A stretch of DNA of 47,987 bases. Source: Leifsonia sp. 71-9 (GTDB lineage Bacteria > Actinomycetota > Actinomycetes > Actinomycetales > Microbacteriaceae). The notes beneath the pieces are model-generated. The model saw only the letters and a list, made by a program, of their open reading frames with translations, was not told the origin of the DNA and made no database searches. The stretch is from NCBI RefSeq assembly GCF_001898805.1, contig NZ_MKVJ01000013.1, positions 105,566 to 153,552 on the forward strand. Direction: 5' to 3'. This document shows, one piece after another, positions 42,122-47,987 of this stretch (within the stretch, counting starts at the first letter, position 1; each line of letters opens with the position of its first letter). Position numbers and translations under genes: made by a program.

Positions 42122-42804
42122 GCGCCCGTCACCGCCCTCAGCGCGGCACGGCGGCTCGCGCGCTTGGTCGTGCCGAGCCGGGTCCACGGCATCAGGAGCC
42201 TCCCGAGGAGCACCAGGGCCAGGTCGAAGACGAGCGCGATGATCACGATCGCGACGATGCCCGTCACCACCTCGGCGTTGTTGTACTGGTTCAGCCCCTG
42301 CACGAACATCGTTCCGAGGTTGCTCACGCCGACGAGGGAGCCGACGCTGACGAGGCTCACCGTGCTCACCGAGACCACCCGGAGACCCGCGAGCAGCACC
42401 GGACCGGCGAGCGGCAGCTCGACGGACCAGAAGCGGCGCCAGGTGCTGAAGCCCACGGCGGACGCCGACTGCAGCACGTCACCGGGCACGCTCGCGAGCG
42501 CGTCGGAGGTCGTGCGCACCATCAGGGCGAGCGCATACAGGCTGAGGGCGATGACCACGTTCTTCGGGTCCAGGATCTGCGTGCCGATCAGCGCCGGCAT
42601 CGCCACGAAGAGCGGCAGCGATGGGATCGTGTAGAGGATGCCGCCGATCGTCAGCAGCACTCCGCGGCTCGCGCGGTAGCGGTTCGCGACCCAGCCGATC
42701 GGAATCGAGACCAGGAACCCGATGACGATCGGGAACACGCTCAGCGTCACGTGAGCGACCGTGAGATCCCAGACGAGGCCGATGTTCGACCACAGCCAGC
42801 TCAC
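42118..42804 (-). CDS. Betaine/choline-type ABC transporter permease (first)
   Basis: 228-residue permease with about six hydrophobic segments. The coupling loop reads SASAVGFSTWRRFWSVELPLAGP. The N-terminal HVTLSVFPIVIGFLVSIPIGWVANRY and GILYTIPSLPLFVAMPALIG match OpuC permeases. GTG at 42804 overlaps the ATPase stop (GTGA) and its own stop overlaps the next permease, so all three are coupled. Confidence 0.94.
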   Translation of the reverse strand: MSWLWSNIGLVWDLTVAHVTLSVFPIVIGFLVSIPIGWVANRYRASRGVLLTIGGILYTIPSLPLFVAMPALIGTQILDPKNVVIALSLYALALMVRTTSDALASVPGDVLQSASAVGFSTWRRFWSVELPLAGPVLLAGLRVVSVSTVSLVSVGSLVGVSNLGTMFVQGLNQYNNAEVVTGIVAIVIIALVFDLALVLLGRLLMPWTRLGTTKRASRRAALRAVTGA

Positions 42805-43679
42805 GACGCTTCCTCACCCTGCGCCGAAGCACCCACGACCGGGAGGGTCGTGGCCTTTGCCTCATCGGACGGGGTCAGCACACCGGCCGGCCGTCCTTCG
42901 CTGTCGACCAGCACATCGCCGGTCGGGGTCTGCTCGACGTGGAGCGCACGGCGTCCGCGGTCGGCGCCGATGAACGACGCGACGAACTCGTCCGCGGGCG
43001 CCGCCAGGATCTCGGACGGCGTGCCCTGCTGGGCGATGATGCCGCCCTTGCGGAAGATCACGACCTGGCTGCCGAGCCGGAACGCCTCGTCGATGTCGTG
43101 GGTCACGAAGACGACCGTCTTGTCGAGCTCGCGCTGCAGGTGCAGCAGCTCGTTCTGCAGTTCGTCGCGGACGATCGGGTCGACGGCGCCGAACGGCTCG
43201 TCCATGAGCAGGATGTTCGGGTCGACGGCGAGGCCGCGGGCGACGCCGACGCGCTGCTGCTGTCCGCCCGAGAGCTGGCTTGGGTACCGGTCGGCGAGCG
43301 AGCGCTCGAGCCCGACCGTGTCCATCAGCTCGAGGGCGTTCTGCCGCGCCTCCCGCTTCTTGACCCCGCGGAGCAAAGGGACGGTCGCGATGTTGTCGAC
43401 GACCTTGCGGTGCGGGAGCAGACCGGAGTTCTGCATGACGTACCCGATGCTGCGCCGCAGCTGGACGGGCTGCAGGTTCTGCACGTCCTCGCCGTCGATC
43501 TCGATCGTGCCGCTCGTCGGATCCACCATCCGGTTGATCATGCGCAGGATCGTGGTCTTGCCGCTACCGGAGGAGCCGACCAGCACCGTGATCTTGCGCG
43601 ACGGGATCACGAGCGAGAAGTCGTCGACCGCGACGGTGCCGTCGGGGAACTGTTTCGTCACCGAACGGAACTCGATCAT
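42801..43679 (-). CDS. Quaternary-amine ABC transporter ATP-binding protein
   Basis: 292-residue ATPase of the OpuCA/ProV family and first gene of the importer operon. Walker A GSSGSGKTT is at 35-43, signature LSGGQQQRVGVARGLA, Walker B LLMDEPFGAVDPIVR, with VTHDIDEAFRLG following. After the ATPase domain only about 45 residues remain, so it has at most a fragment of the tandem CBS module found in full-length OpuA/OpuC ATPases. Osmotic gating by CBS is therefore less likely. I chose ATG at 43679 (MIEFRSVTKQF). Confidence 0.93.
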   Translation of the reverse strand: MIEFRSVTKQFPDGTVAVDDFSLVIPSRKITVLVGSSGSGKTTILRMINRMVDPTSGTIEIDGEDVQNLQPVQLRRSIGYVMQNSGLLPHRKVVDNIATVPLLRGVKKREARQNALELMDTVGLERSLADRYPSQLSGGQQQRVGVARGLAVDPNILLMDEPFGAVDPIVRDELQNELLHLQRELDKTVVFVTHDIDEAFRLGSQVVIFRKGGIIAQQGTPSEILAAPADEFVASFIGADRGRRALHVEQTPTGDVLVDSEGRPAGVLTPSDEAKATTLPVVGASAQGEEAS

Positions 43680-43720
43680 CGCAGGGGCCCATTTCTGTCG
43701 GTCAGGTCCATCCATTCCAC

Positions 43721-43744
43721 CCAAACAGCGTTCTGCCCGTTTGG
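43721..43744. promoter_or_regulatory. Inverted repeat CCAAAC-N12-GTTTGG upstream of the betaine transporter
   Basis: Perfect six-base arms separated by 12 bases, about 42 bases upstream of the ATPase start and in its promoter region. It may be an operator for the TetR regulator encoded just upstream. A minus-strand TGGAAT (43714-43719) could be the -10. Confidence 0.4.
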
Positions 43745-43873
43745 CAACGGATGCGTCCCTTTATGGCGGAAATCAGAAGAGATCGTCGATCTCCCCCGCT
43801 TCTTCGGAGCGCAGCCGTCGATGGATGTCAGCGTCGCGCGGACCACCGACATTCCCACGAGGGGAGAGCGGGA

Positions 43874-44530
43874 TCAGGCCTCGCTGCCGTAGCGCTTCTC
43901 GAGGTACTCGCGGGCGACGACGCGGGCCTCGGCGATGTAGCGCTCGTCGCCCGCCGGGTCGTCGCGGAAGGCGCGGTTGATCAGCGAGTCCATGATCTCC
44001 ACCACGATCTCGAGCCGGAAGGCCAGGTCGTCGCCGGCGGGCAGGCTGTACTCGTCGGCGAGGATGTCGGCGAACTGGGCGGCGAACGAGACGTCGCGCA
44101 CGACCTCCTCGCCCGGCACGCCGGAGCGCTCGGCGTCGGTGAACCGGATGATGCGGAAGCCCGCCTCGTCGCGGAACATCGTGACGAACGAGTCGATGGC
44201 GGCCTCGACGGCGTTCCACCAGTGCTCGGGCTGCTGCTCGTGGATCGCCTCGACGACGGTGCGGCGATAGCGCAGCACCGCGCGGTCGCGGAGCGCCTGG
44301 AGGAGCACGATGCGATCGGGGAAGTACCGGTACACGGTGCCGATCGAGGCGCCCGCCCGCTCGGCCACCATCGCCGTGGTCAGCCGGTCGAAGCCGATCT
44401 CGTCGACCACTTCGGCGGCCGCGTCCAACAGCGCGTCGACCCGGGCGGCGCTGCGCTCCTGGATCGGCTCGGTGCGCACGAGCGCGGCTCCGACGGTGTT
44501 CTGTCCAGCGACGAGGTCGTTGATGGGCAC
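43874..44530 (-). CDS. TetR family transcriptional regulator, upstream of the betaine transporter
   Basis: 218-residue regulator. Helix-turn-helix: RVDALLDAAAEVVDEIGFDRLTTAMVAERAGASIGTVYRYFPDRIVLL. The C-terminal half is helical and acidic with no recognised ligand motif. GTG at 44530 has AAGGAG about eight bases upstream. It is transcribed towards the importer operon 194 bases downstream and diverges from the App1-like gene. It may regulate either. No operator is proven; inverted repeats lie on both sides of it. Confidence 0.92.
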   Translation of the reverse strand: MPINDLVAGQNTVGAALVRTEPIQERSAARVDALLDAAAEVVDEIGFDRLTTAMVAERAGASIGTVYRYFPDRIVLLQALRDRAVLRYRRTVVEAIHEQQPEHWWNAVEAAIDSFVTMFRDEAGFRIIRFTDAERSGVPGEEVVRDVSFAAQFADILADEYSLPAGDDLAFRLEIVVEIMDSLINRAFRDDPAGDERYIAEARVVAREYLEKRYGSEA

Positions 44531-44586
44531 GATCGCAACTCCTTCTTTCCGGTGACTACGTTACGTGTTGCGGTTCCCCAACCCGG

Positions 44587-44607
44587 GCGTGACGCCGCGC
44601 GTCACGC
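44587..44607. promoter_or_regulatory. Inverted repeat GCGTGACG-N5-CGTCACGC
   Basis: Perfect eight-base arms with a five-base centre, 57 bases upstream of the TetR gene start. Size and symmetry fit a TetR operator for autoregulation. Confidence 0.4.
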
Positions 44608-44683
44608 ACTCCATTGGTAACGATCATATTCGTGGAAAGCTCACTTATTGCGGGGAATCCGCTCCGACTCGCTCAGTGATCGC

Positions 44684-44699
44684 CCCCCAGATCTGGGGG
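44684..44699. promoter_or_regulatory. Perfect 16-base palindrome CCCCCAGATCTGGGGG
   Basis: Self-complementary with no spacer, 43 bases upstream of the App1-like gene start. Without a loop it is more likely a protein-binding site than a terminator. The partner is unknown. Confidence 0.4.
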
Positions 44700-44742
44700 C
44701 TGTCGAAATCGATCCTGCACTCCATGAGAGACTTGAATCTCT

Positions 44743-45810
44743 ATGACCGCAACTCCGGACAAGCGCAGCGCCTCCGTGGAGCCCATCATGCACCGGGCCG
44801 CGCGTATCGAAGACGCGTTCCACGAGTTCCGGGCCCGCCGGGCGCGCAAGCGCGGGTATCTCGCGACCGTCCTGCCGTACACCGGCTACGGAGCGCCCAC
44901 CTGGGTGCGCATCCTGGGCCGCGTCGTCCTGGCGAAGGAGCCCCGTCCGGGCAGCCGGGCCGAGCGCAAGCATCGCAAGCGCGAGGAGTCCATCCGCGGC
45001 TGGCGGTCGTTCGTCAGCGTTCCCGTGGCGGATGTGGCGGTCACCGTCGAGATCGAGGGCGAGACCCACACGGTCATGCCCGACCGCGGCGGCGTGATCG
45101 ACACGGTCGTCCCCGTCCAGCTCACCCCCGGCTGGCACACGGTGCGGCTGTCCACCGTCGAGTCCAGCCGGGTGTTCGAAGCGCCGATCTACATCGTGGA
45201 CCCGAAGGCCGAGTTCGGCATCATCTCCGACGTCGACGACACCGTCATGGTGACCGCCCTCCCCCGCCCGCTGCTCGCGGCCTGGAACACCTTCGTGCTC
45301 GACGAGCACGCGCGCGTCCCCACTCCCGGCATGGCGGTCCTGCTGGAACGGCTGGCGGCGACCCATCCCGGAACGCCGGTGATCTACCTCTCGACCGGGG
45401 CCTGGAACGTCGCGCCCACGCTGCGCCGGTTCCTCTCCCGCAACCTGTTCCCGGCCGGTCCGCTGCTGCTCACCGACTGGGGACCCACCCACGACCGGAT
45501 CTTCCGGAGCGGCCGCGAGCACAAGCGCACGAGCCTCGAGCGGCTGGCATCCGAGTTCCCCGGACTCAAGTGGCTGCTCATCGGCGACGACGGCCAGCAC
45601 GATGAGATGCTCTACGGGGAGTTCACGACAGCCCACCCCGACAACGTGACCGGGGTCGCGATCCGCCAGCTCTCCGGCGGCGAGGCGGTGCTCGCCGGCG
45701 GTCGCTCGAAGGCGGAGAAGCACAGCGAGATCTCGGGAGCGCCCTGGGTGTACGCGCCCGACGGCGCAGGACTGAGCGAGCAGCTCAGCGAGCTCGGCAT
45801 CCTCCCCTAG
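44743..45810 (+). CDS. App1-like phosphatase domain protein (DUF2183)
   Basis: 355-residue protein with a DUF2183/App1 catalytic domain. The HAD-type motif FGIISDVDDTVM gives nucleophile-type Asp163 and Asp165 plus Thr167, followed by PVIYLSTGAWNVAP (motif II Ser/Thr), a conserved Lys/Arg region, and LLIGDDGQHDEMLYGEF (motif III/IV acids). The yeast homologue App1 is a phosphatidate phosphatase; the bacterial substrate is not established. The N-terminal 150 residues form a beta-rich domain. The ATG at 44743 lies in a small inverted repeat AGAGA...TCTCT. It diverges from the TetR gene. Confidence 0.9.
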   Translation: MTATPDKRSASVEPIMHRAARIEDAFHEFRARRARKRGYLATVLPYTGYGAPTWVRILGRVVLAKEPRPGSRAERKHRKREESIRGWRSFVSVPVADVAVTVEIEGETHTVMPDRGGVIDTVVPVQLTPGWHTVRLSTVESSRVFEAPIYIVDPKAEFGIISDVDDTVMVTALPRPLLAAWNTFVLDEHARVPTPGMAVLLERLAATHPGTPVIYLSTGAWNVAPTLRRFLSRNLFPAGPLLLTDWGPTHDRIFRSGREHKRTSLERLASEFPGLKWLLIGDDGQHDEMLYGEFTTAHPDNVTGVAIRQLSGGEAVLAGGRSKAEKHSEISGAPWVYAPDGAGLSEQLSELGILP

Positions 45811-45841
45811 CGCGCCTCGCACCCGTGTCGGTGCCCTGCGG

Positions 45842-45847
45842 CAGACT
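45842..45847 (+). promoter_or_regulatory. -10-like CAGACT, leaderless start of the winged-helix gene
   Basis: CAGACT-GGACCC-ATG with a six-base gap. It deviates from TANNNT at the first base, so support is weaker than for the other leaderless starts. Confidence 0.35.
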
Positions 45848-45853
45848 GGACCC

Positions 45854-46933
45854 ATGCCAGCGCGCCGTTCCGACCTGCTCCGGATGCGCCGCCTCGCGCA
45901 GGCGCTCGACGGCGACCGCGAAGTCGGTCCCGCCGATGTGACGCGCCGGATGCTGGCGGTGCAGGCGCAGGATTTCGGCGCGGCCTGCTGGGCGCTCGCC
46001 CTGCGGACGGTCGCCCCTTCACGTAGCGCCGTGCTCGCGGACCTGGATGCCGGCCGGATCGTGCGGTTGTGGCCCATGCGCGGCACCCTGCACTTCGTCG
46101 CGCCGGAGGACCTCCGCTGGATGCTCGGTGTCACCACCGCCCGCATGGTCGCCGGGCTGACGCGCCGGCACCGCGATCTGGAGCTCGAGCCGCCCGACTT
46201 CGTGCGCGCCCAGGACCTCCTCACAGCCGCCCTCTCCGGCGGGCGCAGCCTCGGACGCGCCGACGTCATGGCGCTCTGGGAGGCCGCGGGCATCGCCACG
46301 GGCGGTCAGCGCGGCTACCACCTGCTGTACTTCCTCGCGCAGACCGGCGTGATCTGCTGGGGGCCGACGCACCGCACCCAGCAGGCGCTCGTGCTGCTCG
46401 ACGAGTGGGCGCCGCTCTCGGCGTCGCGCACGCTCGAGCCGGACGAGGCGATCGCCGAGTACCTGCGTCGCTACCTCGCCGGTCACGGCCCCGCCACCCT
46501 GAAGGACTTCGTCTGGTGGACGAAGGGAACCGTCGCGCAGGCGCGCACCGCCGTCGCCGTGCTGGGCGACGAGCTCACCACCCTCGAGGTCGACGGCACC
46601 GAGTACCTCGTCACCGCGCGCCTGGCCGACACAGCGACCGCGACTCCCGAGACCCGCGCGGAGAGCGCCGCCGTGCACCTCCTGCCCGGCTTCGACGAAT
46701 ACCTCCTCGGGTATCAGAACCGCGACCCCGTCATCGATCCCGCGGACTTCGAGCGCGTCGTCCCCGGCAAGAACGGCATCTTCTCCCCCGTCGTGATCGC
46801 GCGCGGTCGCGTCGCCGGCACCTGGCGGCGCGACGGGGAGGCGATCGAAGCGCGCCCGTTCCTGCCGCTGACGGCCGCGCAGGAGCGCGGGGTCGAGCGA
46901 GCGGCGGACCGGTACCGCCGCTATGCGGACTAG
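45854..46933 (+). CDS. Winged helix DNA-binding domain protein (HTH_42/YcaQ-like)
   Basis: 359-residue protein of the winged-helix family formerly DUF1006. The N-terminus reads RRLAQALDGDREVGPADVTRRMLAVQAQDFGAACWALALRT; further blocks are RLWPMRGTLHFVAPEDLRWML, YLRRYLAGHGPATLKDFVWWTKG and LLPGFDEYLLGYQNRDPVIDP, all typical. Relatives such as YcaQ/AlkX are DNA glycosylases for crosslinks or bulky adducts; whether this member is one cannot be told from sequence. It follows the App1-like gene by 43 bases. Its stop codon is part of the -10 of the next gene. Confidence 0.9.
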   Translation: MPARRSDLLRMRRLAQALDGDREVGPADVTRRMLAVQAQDFGAACWALALRTVAPSRSAVLADLDAGRIVRLWPMRGTLHFVAPEDLRWMLGVTTARMVAGLTRRHRDLELEPPDFVRAQDLLTAALSGGRSLGRADVMALWEAAGIATGGQRGYHLLYFLAQTGVICWGPTHRTQQALVLLDEWAPLSASRTLEPDEAIAEYLRRYLAGHGPATLKDFVWWTKGTVAQARTAVAVLGDELTTLEVDGTEYLVTARLADTATATPETRAESAAVHLLPGFDEYLLGYQNRDPVIDPADFERVVPGKNGIFSPVVIARGRVAGTWRRDGEAIEARPFLPLTAAQERGVERAADRYRRYAD

Positions 46934-46936
46934 CCT
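46931..46936 (+). promoter_or_regulatory. -10 hexamer TAGCCT, leaderless start of the FUSC gene
   Basis: TAGCCT-GGAGCA-GTG. The first three bases are also the stop codon of the winged-helix gene. Same hexamer and spacing as at 31121. Confidence 0.5.
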
Positions 46937-46942
46937 GGAGCA

Positions 46943-47987
46943 GTGGCACTGAAACTCCCCGCGAACATCCGCGCGACGAGCCGCACGCCGTTCCTGCAGG
47001 TGCTCAAGACCGCCGTCGCGATGATCCTGGCCTGGCTCGCGGCGAGCCTGATCGTGCCGGGGGAACTGCCGGTGTTCGCCGCGATCGCGGCCCTGCTCGT
47101 GGTGCAGCCGAGCGTGAACCAGTCCGTCGGCCGCGCGATCGAGCGCTCGCTCGGCGTGATCGTCGGCGTGCTGGTGGCCTACGCGGTCGGTCTGGCGTTC
47201 GGGATGAACAGCTGGATCGTGCTGGTCGCGGTCGTCGTCTCGGTGCTGCTCGCGTGGGTGCTCAAGCTGACCCCGGGCAGCGCCAACCAGGTGCCGATCA
47301 GCGCCATGCTCGTCCTCGCGATCGGGGCGTCGAATCCGGAGTACGCCTTCGCCCGGATCGGCGAGACGATCGTCGGTGCGGTCATCGGCGTGATCGTCAA
47401 CATCGCGGTCGTCCCTCCCGTGCTCACGGCGCCGGCGCGCACCGCCGTCCTCGCGCTCGGGAACGAGCTCGCCTCGACCCTCGACCGGCTCGCCCAGGCG
47501 ATCACGAGCACGCTCACGCCGGGAGAGCTCGACGCCCTCCTGATCGAGGCCCGCCTCCTGCGCCCGATGGAGGCGAAGGCCGCGACCGCGCTGACCGCGG
47601 CCGAGGAGAGCCTGACGCTGAACCCGCGGCAGGGGAAGCACCGGGTCGTCCTGGCTCACGACGAGGCTCTGTTCGCGCGCCTCAAGCCCATCGTCACGCG
47701 GGCGATCGGCATGACGCGGGCGTTCCACGACCACTACGACGACGGGCTCACCGGCGAACCGACCATGATCGCGATCGCCGAGGAGCTGCGCCGGGCGGCG
47801 CACGACCTCCGGCTGCTCAGTCGCGACCCGGACTCCCCCGTCGTCGAGCCCGACACCGCGACGGCGAACATCCCCGCGCTCACGGCGCCGCTGGTGATCT
47901 CGACGCCCGATCCGCGGCACTGGGTGCTGCTCGGCTCCCTGGTGGAGGATCTGCGGCGCGTCCACTCGGAGATCACCGGGGACGACG
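46943..47987 (+). CDS. FUSC/aromatic acid exporter family membrane protein (3' end beyond window)
   Basis: At least 348 residues; the frame is open at the right edge. Translation from GTG at 46943 gives a basic N-terminus and about five or six closely spaced hydrophobic segments within the first 155 residues, including a conserved FAAIAALLVVQPSVNQSVGRAIERSLGVIVGVLVAY block of FUSC/ArAE proteins (ERxxGxxxG). A long hydrophilic helical region follows. Related proteins (AaeB, YeeA, FUSC) export aromatic acids or polyphosphorylated compounds; substrate here unknown. Its start is preceded by a leaderless-type -10. Confidence 0.88.
   Translation, partial: MALKLPANIRATSRTPFLQVLKTAVAMILAWLAASLIVPGELPVFAAIAALLVVQPSVNQSVGRAIERSLGVIVGVLVAYAVGLAFGMNSWIVLVAVVVSVLLAWVLKLTPGSANQVPISAMLVLAIGASNPEYAFARIGETIVGAVIGVIVNIAVVPPVLTAPARTAVLALGNELASTLDRLAQAITSTLTPGELDALLIEARLLRPMEAKAATALTAAEESLTLNPRQGKHRVVLAHDEALFARLKPIVTRAIGMTRAFHDHYDDGLTGEPTMIAIAEELRRAAHDLRLLSRDPDSPVVEPDTATANIPALTAPLVISTPDPRHWVLLGSLVEDLRRVHSEITGDD

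Noticed and set aside
1-47987. Prophage, insertion sequence, integron, rRNA or tRNA genes
   Set aside because: No transposase, integrase, recombinase, att-like repeat, rRNA sequence or tRNA cloverleaf was recognised on reading both strands.

Overview
This is a high-GC actinobacterial chromosome segment, most likely from a Leifsonia-like member of the Microbacteriaceae. That placement is inferred from GC content, frequent GTG starts, a CIRCE/HrcA-controlled dnaJ operon, the synteny hrcA-dnaJ-rsmE-HIT-phoH-ybeY-CBS-era and rpsT-holA-comEC-comEA-leuS, and many leaderless gene starts. I count 44 protein genes. The first and last are cut by the window edges. I see no rRNA, tRNA, CRISPR array, insertion sequence or prophage. 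No gene-free gap exceeds about 215 bases.

Layout. 1-4765 (minus): a NarL-type two-component system with a histidine kinase whose membrane domain looks tandemly duplicated, followed by a MacB/FtsX-type ABC exporter. A 12-base word repeated in two intergenic gaps there is a candidate response-regulator site. 4840-11929 (minus): a compact stress, ribosome and RNA-maturation operon (hrcA to era) behind a perfect CIRCE. 12102-13118 (plus): two small DUF4870 membrane proteins. 13128-17598: hemW, a DUF1990 protein, a RibD/DHFR-fold reductase and lepA. 17642-19818: an amidohydrolase and an NAD-dependent epimerase. 19962-22748 (plus): rpsT with a structured leader and terminator, then a HelR-type RNA polymerase recycling ATPase directly behind a rifamycin-associated element (RAE). 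22758-29563 (minus): holA, comEC (whose frame overlaps holA by 478 bases), comEA and leuS.

29727-31927: pabB and a class-IV aminotransferase (probable aminodeoxychorismate lyase) diverge from overlapping leaderless promoters. 31902-37663 (minus): cydABDC, i.e. cytochrome bd oxidase plus its CydDC exporter. It diverges from a BlaI-type repressor and M56 protease pair (37759-39079), with two 17-base palindromes between them. This is a self-contained candidate circuit for controlling cytochrome bd. 39121-40382: a TetR regulator and a DedA protein. 40392-43679 (minus): a complete glycine-betaine/choline type ABC importer, with a TetR regulator upstream (43874-44530). 44743-47987 (plus): an App1-like (DUF2183) phosphatase, a winged-helix DNA-binding protein and a partial FUSC-type exporter.

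The observations I rate most worth following up are the RAE-HelR unit inserted between rpsT and holA, the BlaI/M56-cydABDC circuit, the comEC/holA overlap, and the duplicated kinase sensor with its repeated box. Family names come from reading the translated sequences and recalled family features. No database search was run.
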